From Evernia prunastri (Eukaryota; Ascomycota; Lecanoromycetes; Lecanorales; Parmeliaceae): a DNA stretch of 64,000 nt. Under the pieces are notes generated by a model, which was not told the origin of the DNA, did not search any database, and was given only the letters and a program-made list of their open reading frames with translations. Made by a program: the position numbers and the translations under genes. Below are positions 46,505 to 56,132 of this stretch, one piece after another. The stretch spans positions 1 to 64,000 of the forward strand of contig NKYR01000141.1 in the NCBI GenBank assembly GCA_003184365.1, given 5' to 3'. Within the stretch, counting starts at the first letter, position 1, and each line of letters opens with the position of its first letter.

Positions 46505-47503
46505 ATGACAGAAATAACCAACAATGAGCAGCTGGAGGCTTACCTTGGGAAGCTTGGCGGTACCGAGCTCGACATGACCACCTTGCAGCTGCTCGCGGGC
46601 GGCAGCGCGAACTTCGTATGGCGATTGCTTGAGAAATCTGGGAGAAGCATCATCATTAAGCACGCAGAACCGTATGTCAAGGCCGCACCAGGGCTGTCAT
46701 TCCCAGTCGTTCGCATGGACTTTGAACACGAGGCCATGACATTTGTGCCGCCGCTGCTTGTTCCAAGCTCTGCAGTCTCCGTGCCAGAGGTGTACCAATA
46801 CGACTCCGAGAGGCACGTCCTTATCATCGAAGATGGTGGGGCCCGCACGTTGAAAGAAGCCTACGCAGACCCCGCCCTTGATATCTCCACGTTGGGCAAC
46901 GCGCTTGGACAATGGCTCGCGGGACTACATCAGCAGACCGCATGTACGACCATTGGCGACAACCAGACAGCCAAATCCATGTATCGCTTCGCATACACTC
47001 GGCTCGCGAGCGCTCTGCAGAAGTATGACCAGGACCCTTCTCTTGCTGAGCAGATCGATGCCCAGTACGGTTCTCTCCTCCAGACCGACGACGAGTGTGT
47101 ATGCCACGGAGACTTCTGGCCCGGCAACGTGCTCATCAACGATCAGGGGAGGTCGACGATTGTAGATTGGGAGATGGTCCGTCGAGGATGCGGAGCCACG
47201 GACGTCGGACAGTTCGCAGCGGAAGCACACTTGTTGGATCGCTTTCGAGGAGGGAGGGGATTGCGCGAGGCATTTTTAAAGGGGTACCGCGGGAGTGGGG
47301 AGCTGGACAGCAGATTCGTCAAGCGTGTCGCCATTCATATGGGCGTTCATCTTGCGTTCTGGCCCACTCGGGTCAGCTGGGGCACGGAGAGGGAGACCAA
47401 GGAGATTGTGGAGGTTGGATGCGAGCTGATGAAAGGGGCACTTTGTGAGGAGGAGAGCTGGTTGGCTGGAGGTTTGTTAGAGGAAGTTGCAAGAATAAGC
47501 TGA
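46505..47503 (+). CDS. APH-family small-molecule kinase
   Basis: A single-exon gene of 332 residues with the aminoglycoside phosphotransferase (APH) kinase-like fold. Lys52 in IIIKHAEP is the likely ATP-binding lysine, with Glu76 as its partner. The catalytic loop is CHGDFWPGNVLI (Asp203, Asn208), and the metal-binding Asp is Asp221 in VDWEM. Despite the family name, fungal members phosphorylate various small hydroxyl substrates such as choline-like compounds, sugars or methylthioribose, and the motif order here is closest to methylthioribose kinase-like relatives. The substrate is not determinable. Cytosolic, with no signal peptide. A TATA box lies about 70 bp upstream. Confidence 0.88.
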   Translation: MTEITNNEQLEAYLGKLGGTELDMTTLQLLAGGSANFVWRLLEKSGRSIIIKHAEPYVKAAPGLSFPVVRMDFEHEAMTFVPPLLVPSSAVSVPEVYQYDSERHVLIIEDGGARTLKEAYADPALDISTLGNALGQWLAGLHQQTACTTIGDNQTAKSMYRFAYTRLASALQKYDQDPSLAEQIDAQYGSLLQTDDECVCHGDFWPGNVLINDQGRSTIVDWEMVRRGCGATDVGQFAAEAHLLDRFRGGRGLREAFLKGYRGSGELDSRFVKRVAIHMGVHLAFWPTRVSWGTERETKEIVEVGCELMKGALCEEESWLAGGLLEEVARIS

Positions 47504-48077
47504 CAACTGAGGCTGTGGTTGGTCAGAGTCAGCGGACATTAATATGTGTGACTGTTGGAGAAGACGGGAAGGAGATTGGATTGCGTTATTTAACTTATTT
47601 TACGAGGGGACAGATGCGGGGAAATGGGGGTGAATGGGGTACACGGCTTAGTCATCGGTCTGGCTTGGCCAGTTTGAAGGAAGTTATTCGCGGGTTGATT
47701 TCCTTCCCCGCGGAGCTGACCTGAAGAATGATGATATAATCTCCTTCTGCATCGGCATGATTGGCTATAATTGCACTGTGTTGGTATCACGAGTCAAGGA
47801 GGCAAGAAGTCAAGACTGCATATATAGTGCATATAGTGTATGTAACTGTGCTTCGTCTGATCTTATTCCCCAACCTTATAACCAACGCAAATACGAGCGA
47901 GGGAGCAAATTTATACACTCGATGAGCCTCACTACTCAGCAGCCTCAGGAATAAACTTGTGCCTAAATCCCTTCCTGTTGGTGATCTTCATTCATTCGTA
48001 TTGATTTACTGACCCCGTCCGCTCCTTCCACCACTATCCTTGGAATTCATTCCTTTCCTATAATTCCTCCCACTGAA
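47504..48077. other. Intergenic
   Basis: No gene seen. The right end is pyrimidine-rich, as in many fungal promoters before the next start. Confidence 0.55.
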
Positions 48078-48914
48078 ATGTCTTCCCATTGTCAACCCTT
48101 TCCAAGGTCCTTTAAGATGGCTTCTCAATTCTTCAGAAAAATTTACTCCCTCTTCCATCAGCAGCCGACGAAGAAACGACCACATTCAGTTCGTACGATC
48201 AACCGCGTTTTCGGCGACTGGACAAAGGACCCCTCTGATGACCTACCGCCTCAATACACTGACTCGCGAGAGAGCAAGACTCACCCCCAGGACGAGAAAC
48301 ACTCTCCGCCTCCACCATTTACCAGTCCTCCCCTTCGAATCTGTCCACACGAGACAATCTCGTTTGAGAACTTGCAGCAAACCCTCAAGGATCTTGCGAT
48401 CAGGAACGCCGGTGAGACCATCGACGCTCTGACACTGAGCTGCTCTGGGCACCGCAGCCAACCCGACTCCACTGCCAACAACGCAAAACATGTCTGTGTA
48501 TCATCGCCCAGCTTGCTACAAGGCTTCGGCACTTTTGCCTCCGAGGGCAGCAAAGACCCTTCACACGCTCCCAATGCCGTGCTTCGCTTTCATTGGGACC
48601 TAGGATTCTTAGAGGGCATTAGAAGCCAAATGGAAACTGCAGCCGAACTTCAGCAATTCTTGGGAGGGGACAACATCTGGCTTTGCCCGCATAAACATGT
48701 CAGTGACTCCGATATCGTCAATGCTATCTACAGCTTCCTCAAAAGGTCGTCGGGACGGGAGGTCGTCACGGGGTGCGACCGTTGCGCCTCCGAGATCAAG
48801 GTTTTTGCGAGGATGGAGGGCGACGATGAGGCGTGCCGTGTGACAACAAAGAGGTGCTTGGGCACGATGGAGAGCGCAAATGATCCAAGGTGGCTGGCTC
48901 AATGTGGCGTATGA
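48078..48914 (+). CDS. Hypothetical protein with Cys/His pairs
   Basis: A single open frame of 278 residues, or 265 if the second Met (MASQFF) is used. The N-terminus is basic, followed by a Pro-rich linker with DLPPQYTD and SPPPPFTSPP. The C-terminal half has ICPHE, WLCPHKHVSDSD and CDRC, which could form a zinc site, and ends near PRWLAQCG. I believe it belongs to a fungal-only family of unknown function. The last codons could be followed by an intron (GTATGA directly after the GGC), so the C-terminus is uncertain. No signal peptide or membrane span. Confidence 0.65.
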   Translation: MSSHCQPFPRSFKMASQFFRKIYSLFHQQPTKKRPHSVRTINRVFGDWTKDPSDDLPPQYTDSRESKTHPQDEKHSPPPPFTSPPLRICPHETISFENLQQTLKDLAIRNAGETIDALTLSCSGHRSQPDSTANNAKHVCVSSPSLLQGFGTFASEGSKDPSHAPNAVLRFHWDLGFLEGIRSQMETAAELQQFLGGDNIWLCPHKHVSDSDIVNAIYSFLKRSSGREVVTGCDRCASEIKVFARMEGDDEACRVTTKRCLGTMESANDPRWLAQCGV

Positions 48915-50023
48915 GCCTTTAGCATGGACCACGGTCCGCTCTTAACGCTCGGCGGCCGGGTGCACCAGATCCACCCTGACGCACCCCGTTGAATGCTCCT
49001 GCATTTGGGGGCTTGGTTCGATTGCTAGTCCCCGGTCTAAGTCGAAGCCATAAAGACAAGATTCCGTACTCACGTATACCGGAGTCGAGTAAACGGGAGC
49101 CCCACATGAGAGCTCGAAGCGCCAAGAGACGCAAAAGCATGCATCACGAGCGAGAGGTACGGCTATGGGTGTGGAACAGCAACGCAGTGTGGACGCTGGA
49201 GATGGCACGGGCTTGCATCTGTCTTGACTCCTCAAATAGTGCATGGGTGTAGTCCGGTCGAACAAAAGCCGGCACCGCTGCTTATCGAAGCATACTCTGG
49301 CTGAAGCAGAACAAGCTACGTGCTCTGGGGCACTCGTCTCGGCAGAAGATGACGGCGATGTCTCGATGGGAAGGGATTGGCGAGATGCTTGGTGGAAGGA
49401 AGCTTGGTGGAAGGATATTCGGATATGCTGGTTGGGCAAAGGGTGCAGTGAAGTAGAGCATGGCAGTGTGGGTTTGTTGAAAGGGAGCATCAATTGGTCA
49501 AACAATTAAGATTTGTCTGCGTCTTTGAAGGTCAGAATCGAGGTCGAGTCAGCTCGAGCGAAGATGGAAAGAAGAGTCATATTGTCTGCGGGTATCGAAG
49601 TAGTAGATACCTCAATTCCAACAATAACATAATTTTTGTGGTCGTGTGATATCGTATGTGAAGAGGCAATAGACGATGATAAGCAAGCCAAGACGCTTTG
49701 GAGCCTTGGTTCATTGGCCAGGGCTTGCTAGCTTTGGCATTTTGTGTGCTATCTGAAAGCAGGCACACGTATTGAGTTATAGAGTGACCGAGGCACTGGA
49801 TGTCGCATGTCTGTAGTGGAATGATCGCTATTCCTACTCTAGGCCGCGGTAACGAATCTATATCGTTACTTGGCGGAGGTGTTTCAGTTCGTATTAGGTT
49901 CGATTCCTAATGGTGCGGGGACAATTGTTGTTGCGTTGCTTCTCGTTATGGTTCGTACATTCGATTCCTAATTGCGCTGGTACAATGATGTTGCGGTGCT
50001 TTCTCATTTCCTCTCGGGTAGCT
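48915..50023. other. Intergenic; small imperfect duplication
   Basis: Around 49897-50020 a stretch of about 65-70 bp beginning TTCGATTCCTAAT is repeated imperfectly. No gene is supported. Confidence 0.5.
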
Positions 50024-51494
50024 CTACTGCTCATGTAAAGAACATGTTGCTACTACCCTCTGCTGCTGACCTGTGCAGCTACGAAGGTATCTCCACGACT
50101 CATCCCCAAACCCGACGCAGTCCCTCTCGGCGGCTTCGTGCGGCATCAGAAGCGGACAGGGGCCGCCTTCCACGACGAATCGCTCAACACGATGCTTGAG
50201 GCACGATCCTCTCTCCGGTGGTTGCTTCGCCTCAGGAAGCCAGTGGTACGACTCGTCCGGATCGCGCAGGATCCATTTCTCATCCCACCCGTTCCGTAAG
50301 TAGCCGCCGAGACGGACGGTGTCGAGCCTCAGGGAGGTTTGCAGGAAGGGGATGATCTCGACCCAGGAGCCACGACGCTCCTCTCCGTCCTGTTGATACT
50401 GTTCGAGGATGATGTGGGCCAGCTCCAGGGACCGTAGACTTGCGGCGTGGGTTGTCAATAGCTTCTTGAGGCTGATGTCTGTTGCCCCTAAGGCCTGGAG
50501 CTTGAGACGCTTCAGGTTCGGCCAATGGGCTCCGGCTCCGAAAAGCTCGGACAGCTTTACGATCCACTCTCTGTCGTTGTATGTTAGGATCTCAAAGGAA
50601 ATCTCGAGTGTTTGAAGGTATGGAGAGCTCGAAACCATTCGAGCGAGATTGGCTCTTCCGTTTTGTTGATCCTGGTCATAGAGTATTTCAATCCTGAGAT
50701 GCCGACAAGCTTCTGTGGCTAGGGTCATGATATCTAACAGCTTCCTGGACTGCTGGAAGACACTCCAGGGCACACCAAGCGCTTCGACCGTATTCAACCG
50801 TAATTGAACTGCGTGAGCGGCTCTCAACAGGGAGGTGAATTGCCTTTCGTGGATCGGCCGTTTGAATGCACCACGCGAGTCGGGCTCCCCCAGAGTGCAC
50901 GGTGTGGCTCAACTGAGCAACATTTACCCATGCGTCCTTGACCAGATCATCCTTTGGTGGAGCATGGTCTTCACCCCGCGTAAAGCAGACCTCTTGAAGC
51001 TGTGGTAGCTTGGCGAAAGCGCTGGTCAGATCTAGTGTCTCCGTGCCATATTTTTGCATGAGCTGCTCGCTGTGTTATTGTGCACAGAATTTCTGATAGT
51101 ACAGCTGAACTCCTTTGACCGAGAGGCGTGTGAATTCTTCTTTGAGCGCGCTCCGAGCGCAAGGCGGAAGACCTCGTCCAATGGAATTACAAGACAATTG
51201 CTCAAAGTCGGGGCAGATTACGGCATTCAAAAGCATTTTCCCGCTATAACACAAGCTTTTCACGAGCTTGCGGATTCAGGGATGCGCGGCGATCATACGG
51301 AGTTTCATGAAGCTCTCCACGTTGCGCTTCAATAGGACCTGGCGGAACAGGGTGATCTCAGCGGCGTAGCTGAAACTTTTGCAGACAAGACGGAAGCTCT
51401 TTTGGTCCGGTTGATCGAGATTTGCGCAGATCATGTGGAAGATTTCGGGAGGCATTGGCAGAGAAGAAGCTCGATTCGTTGCTGGAGACACCAT
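50024..51494 (-). pseudogene. F-box/leucine-rich protein pseudogene
   Basis: The N-terminus has an F-box (LPMPPEIFHMICANLD, then RLVCKSF), which in intact proteins binds Skp1 in SCF ubiquitin ligases. The C-terminal half has leucine-rich repeat-like segments (LKRLKLQALG and LRSLELAHI). The same frame is cut by TGA at 51276-51278 and TAA at 51075-51077, and then shifts frame near 50890, after which a clean frame runs to 50024. The two halves otherwise match one continuous protein of about 480 residues. The TAA is one C-to-T change from a Gln codon in a CpA context, as RIP produces. A recently inactivated gene is the best reading; sequencing error could explain the frameshift. Confidence 0.8.
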
Positions 51495-51983
51495 GGCGAA
51501 TCTTGGGGGTCTTGGAGTTCTGATGGTTGATAAAACCAGTAGGGTCCGGCGTGCGTGAGACGAGGAGAGAAGCTCTGATGTGTGTAACTGATGAAACGCT
51601 TACGGTGTCCCTCGGTGCCTTTAGCGGTGGCCTATTCTATCAAGAAGCCGTGGAATATGTATGAATGGTGATGTGTTCAGTGCGCATATGTTTGTGTCCT
51701 GCTGCGTCCACCGATACGCCCCCACTTTGTTCGCGTAAAGTCACGTGACGATAATGCAGCATGATGTCACTCCGACATCAAAATTTGATCTCTCACATTT
51801 TCTGACCACGTACATGGCGCTTGTAAAGAGCGCCGCAGAACTACCTGGTCATCTGGTAAAATACTCTGCTCTGCACTGCAGCGTCCAAGTTTAACCACAA
51901 CAGAAGATGGTAGAGACGGAAAATTTGGTTTTGGGCTGAAGAGGATTGACTCACATCTACAGCAAGAATCAATTGCTGTACAT
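51495..51983. other. Intergenic, divergent promoters
   Basis: Between the F-box pseudogene and the protease gene. The protease frame is open upstream of its first Met to about 51880, so an earlier exon could lie here. Confidence 0.5.
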
Positions 51984-54162
51984 ATGCCTCTGGTCGAACG
52001 CTACAATGATTGGAACATCACAGATGGATCTTCCGATGACCCACACACGATTGAGTTTGATCATAGGATTGAAGCTGATGCAGCGAGATCTGGCAGTGCG
52101 CTTGCTAACATTGAGGAGTGAGTCCTCGATGATTACTCTGGAAGACGTATCTCTCTCGATGTTACCCGCTACGCTGTGTCATGTATCTGACTTGATCTAG
52201 TAATGTAAAAGCTACCTGCGTCATTACGATCCTCAAGCATGAATTTGGCTGGACACAAGCAGGGGACGCTTGGATCTACGATCCTACCCACAAAAAGACC
52301 AATTTGGAGTCAACATGGCGAGAAAACCTAGCAGATTGCGTAGAGTATGACAAAACCTCTCTGAAGAATTGTTTTTGCAATTGTACTACGAATCCAGCCA
52401 CAGCCTACATTGGCCCCGAAGCCGACACTTTATCCGCGAAGATAGATACTTTAGAGTGGCCGAGGGCTACGACTGTGTTTGTCAACCGCTTCGCACCAGC
52501 TGGTCAGTACATGATCGGTCCCAGATTTTGCTCTGCTTATCACCTTGGGGAGGGATATGTGGGAACGGCCGGGCATTGCTTGGACAAGGCTTTAATTGAT
52601 AGGCAACTAGGCGAACTGAGAGTAGTATTCAATTGGGTGGGCGATGTAGTGAGCAATAAAACATTTACAAAAGCAGAGATTTTCGAAATCGAAAGAGTCG
52701 CTCTCTGCGATACACACGGCCCTAACCCCTCTCCCATAGACCTCGACGAGACTGCTCGTTGGACAAGCATGCGGGATTCTGCGGTTTTTAAATTGAAAGG
52801 GGCACCGGAAGACTTCTCACATCTAAAGGCAGCAAGACTTTCAACGCGACCCCCGGAATTTGGAAGGCCGGTCTACAACATCGGCAGCCCGTTAGGCACG
52901 CAGCTGAAAGTATCTGCAAGCGGACACGTGCTGCGGCATTCATTGGTGGGAAATGATGGATACCCATTCTTGCATGTCATTGCTGGCTGTGGAACATACA
53001 CCACGGATTTGGACCAATTTGAAGGCGAGCCTGCGACCACTCACCTACTCTCGATTCATACTGATCTATCTCCCAAGGCAACTCAGGCGGTCCAGTCCTC
53101 GACGCGAAAACTGGCTTAGTCGTCGGCCACACATCTTCCACGCAAGATGCTGTCTTCGAAAGCGACGCCCGCGCCATAGAATGCTGGGCGGATGAATTTG
53201 CAACAAACTCCGAGAACTACAACATCGCCGCCCAAATCAACGTCCTTCTGGAGAAACAGGAACCCGACAACCCATTCTACAGGATCCACCCGAAATTCCT
53301 GCGTACTTTGACAGGAAAGCCAGGAGAAAGCCCGCTGATCAAATCTGCCACGGCCATCTGCCCCAGCGATCTTGGGCCGAATAAACAACCCCAAATTGCC
53401 GGGCGACACCAAGCTGTGTTCAGCCGGCACCGCTTCGACTCAAAAGACGTCTACCTGAGGAACGCAACGGCACGGGTAGATCGCAGCGCCGTCTTCATGA
53501 CGCCGCTCAGGACCCTCCTCGACGACTACGCCGGCTGTCTCCTCACCGTCACATCTGCAGGCGCAACCGACTCTTTCGAAAAACCGCACGCCAGCTCAAC
53601 CCTCGTTCTCACAATCGGTCCCACAGACTGGACGCTTCCCAAGCTTGCCTTTGATAAAGATCGCAGCGCTGGCCGTCCTGGGTCTGGGATGCATGTCTGG
53701 TCCGCAACGCTCGATCTCACCGCTCGCCGCGGCGACATCAAAATCCCACAAGCCTGCCTCGACGCCCCGCTCGGCCTCGCCGCTTGGACTGCCATCCGCC
53801 TCGAGCAATCGACCTGCAATCCGCCGCTCATACTCGGGCTCAAACTCGCCGTCCGCCGAGCAAGTCTTCCCTTTGCGGTCGAGAGGGATTGGCCGCCTGG
53901 GAGACCGGATGTGACGAGTAGGCCGGAGGAGGCTGGACTTAGCTGGCCAGAGGAGTGGTTCGAATTCGCGACGACGGCTGGTGATAGCGCGGGGCCCTCA
54001 CAGATGGGCCGGGTTCCAGAGACGGTTGGGGAAGGGAATTGTGGAAAGGGTTGCTGGACGTGGGAAGCGCCGATTGATAGGGTGTGGACGGATCCGAGAC
54101 AGCCTGCTCCTGGTCTGAGGGATCGGTTCGTGGATGATAACATGAACGATTTGCGTGCGTGA
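51984..54162 (+). CDS. Trypsin-like serine protease, multidomain, with GC-AG intron
   Basis: Exons 51984-52117, 52201-53024 and 53078-54162 give 680 residues. The first intron is GT-AG (83 nt). The second (53 nt) is GC-AG: the exon ends GAAG and the intron starts GCGAGC. The catalytic triad is visible: His170 in TAGHC, Asp237 in RDSAVFKL and Ser322 in GNSGGPV. The second junction splits the Gly codon two residues before Ser322. Upstream is a helical region with a Cys cluster, NCFCNC. Downstream is a region of about 350 residues that I do not recognise. No signal peptide is visible in this model, so it may act inside the cell, or an upstream exon is missing. The Met at 51984 is the first in frame. 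Confidence 0.8.
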
Positions 54163-54700
54163 TGATTGCTCTGCTGGGCTTTTGGGTGTTTTCGTGATCG
54201 TTATACTTTATATACTACGACGAGAAAAATCTTGTAATTTCGGAGAAGAAGATCTTTTCTGTCTTTTCCCAGCGATGATCTTTTTCTTCTCTTTACCGAG
54301 GATGTATATATCTCTAGATCTGAGAAATCGGTTTGTAGATGACTAGGATGATCTGCTTATGACGACTGCGTTGCTGAGCTTGTAAGAACCTCTTGGTAAT
54401 GGTACACAGTAGATATCACTCTCATTAACAGATACGAAGATATTTCTGTCTATTCACAGCAATTCACTTCCTCTCTTCTTGATTAAATATGTATATACCT
54501 CTTAATCTGATAGAATCGATTTATTAATAACGCAATTATTTGGCTTGCGTGACGACTGCTCTACTAAACTTGTACGAATCTCTTGATTTAATGAATCTTA
54601 TCCTACACGTTTCACAGCTAAATAAGTCTTTTAGTACTGAGTTGAGAAGGGTCTTATTAGAAGATAAGGTGCTTAGAAGGTGGAAAGAATCTTCCCTACT
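54115..54700 (+). repeat. Decayed tandem triplication of the protease gene 3' end
   Basis: Three related units start at 54115 (inside the last exon), 54320 and 54507, with periods of 205 and 187 bp. Each begins CTGA-(G/A)-x-ATCG-TT and carries GA(C/T)GA(C/T)TGC about 60 bp later. Unit 2 still encodes LRNRFVDD followed by a stop, compared with LRDRFVDD in the gene. Divergence rises with distance from the gene. Confidence 0.7.
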
Positions 54701-54751
54701 TATCTATTTCCAGCATTCTACTCCTTTGTCTTCTTAACTATATATATACAC

Positions 54752-54889
54752 ATCTCTCCTCATCAAACACAGATATCTCTCGTCATCAGATATATATATC
54801 TCTCTTCATCAAATACAGACATCTCCCTTCATTAAATATATACATCCCTCTTCATCAAACACGCACACACCTCTTCATCTAACAAAATC
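54752..54889 (+). repeat. 23-bp minisatellite, about 6 copies
   Basis: Units of the type ATCTCTCTTCATCAAATACAG plus two bases, degenerate, directly after the triplication. Confidence 0.7.
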
Positions 54890-55095
54890 AATCTATCAAC
54901 CACCCTCACTCCATCAACAACACCCCCCCAATCCATCATCATCCCCAACAACCCACTTACCTAACCACCTACCGGACCACCACCCTAACCACCTCCCCAT
55001 CACACCCATACAGCTTTCCAAGTCCAATAACCGCCGTCCTCGCTCGCTGCTTCCTTCCATCTCCGGACGCAAGCAAATGTCTCCATTCGAACTTC

Positions 55096-55125
55096 TTCTT
55101 CTTCTTCTTCTTCTTCGTCGCGTCG
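55096..55125 (+). repeat. (CTT)n microsatellite
   Basis: About nine CTT units in a row. A short G-rich stretch follows at 55147-55172. Confidence 0.8.
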
Positions 55126-55265
55126 TGGTAGTCTTATTCTGAGAGGTTGGGGGCGGGGGGGAGGGGAGAGGGGCGAAGGTGTTGGTGTGTTCGGAGACTG
55201 ATAGAAGCGACGTTTACTCTGTACAGTATGACTAGATGACGCTTTGTGATCTCAGGTGTGGAGGA

Positions 55266-55980
55266 TCTTAACAAGCGAGAAGGGTCTTATTAGATGAGAA
55301 GTGTCTTGTCGGACGAGAGGAGTTCTGTCAGATGAGAATGATCTTCTTGATTGAGAACGATCTTGTTAGTTGAGGAGTGTCTTGTTAGATGAGAAGGGTC
55401 TTGTCAGTTGAGAAGAATCTTGTCAGACGAGAAGAGTCTTGTCAGACAGGAATTGTCATATGAGAAGGGTCTTGTTAGACGAGAAGAGCCTTGTCAGATG
55501 AGAAGGGATCTTGTTAGATGAGAAAGATCTTGTCAGACATGAACTGTCAGATGAGAAGGGTCTTGTCAAATGGGCAGGGCCTTGTTAGTTGAGAATGATC
55601 TTCTTAGATGAGAAGAGCCTTGTTAGATGAGAAGTGCCTTATGAGACGAGGAGTGTCTTATCAAACGAGAAGAATCTTGTTAGATGAGGAGAATCTTGTC
55701 AGGTGAGAAGGATCTTGTCAGATGCGAATGGTTTTCTTAGATGAGAGAGATCTTCTTAGATGAGAAGTGTCTTGATAGATGAGAAGGATCTTGATAGATG
55801 AGAAGTGTCTTGTCAGTTGGAATATCTTTATCAGATGAAAACAATCTTGTTAGATGAGGAGGGTCTTATGAGATGATAAGGATCTCATCATATGAGAAAG
55901 ATCTTGTCAGACGAGCAGAATTTTGTCAGACGAGCAGAATCTTAGCAAATGAGAATGACCTTTGTCAGATGAGAAGGTGG
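55266..55980 (+). repeat. 19-bp minisatellite, about 37 degenerate copies
   Basis: The unit is TCTTGTCAGATGAGAAGRR, with a C/T swap at GT(C/T)A and A/C/T swaps at GA(T/C)GAG. Most copies keep the 19-bp period; a few are 16, 17 or 20. The 18-mer at 55277-55294 also occurs at 54644-54661, inside the protease-tail triplication, suggesting where the array came from. No open frame spans it. Confidence 0.88.
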
Positions 55981-56132
55981 TTCTTTTTATCTATCCACAG
56001 CACATTACTTTTTCCCTTCCCTTCCCTTCCCTTCCCTTCCTTCTCTATCAAATGCAAGTATGCAAGCATGCATGCATGTAGTATGTATGTACATCAACAA
56101 TCAACAACCGACAACATGCCCCCCATCCATCC

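Noticed and set aside
49860..49925. A tRNA gene suggested by GGTTCGATTCC and a TTAGG/CCTAA stem
   Set aside because: No A box at proper spacing, no acceptor stem pairing and no anticodon arm could be laid out.
53526..54143. 205-codon minus-strand frame opposite the protease C-terminal half
   Set aside because: The plus strand continues the protease frame across the in-phase intron; the minus frame has biased Ser/Arg/Pro content.
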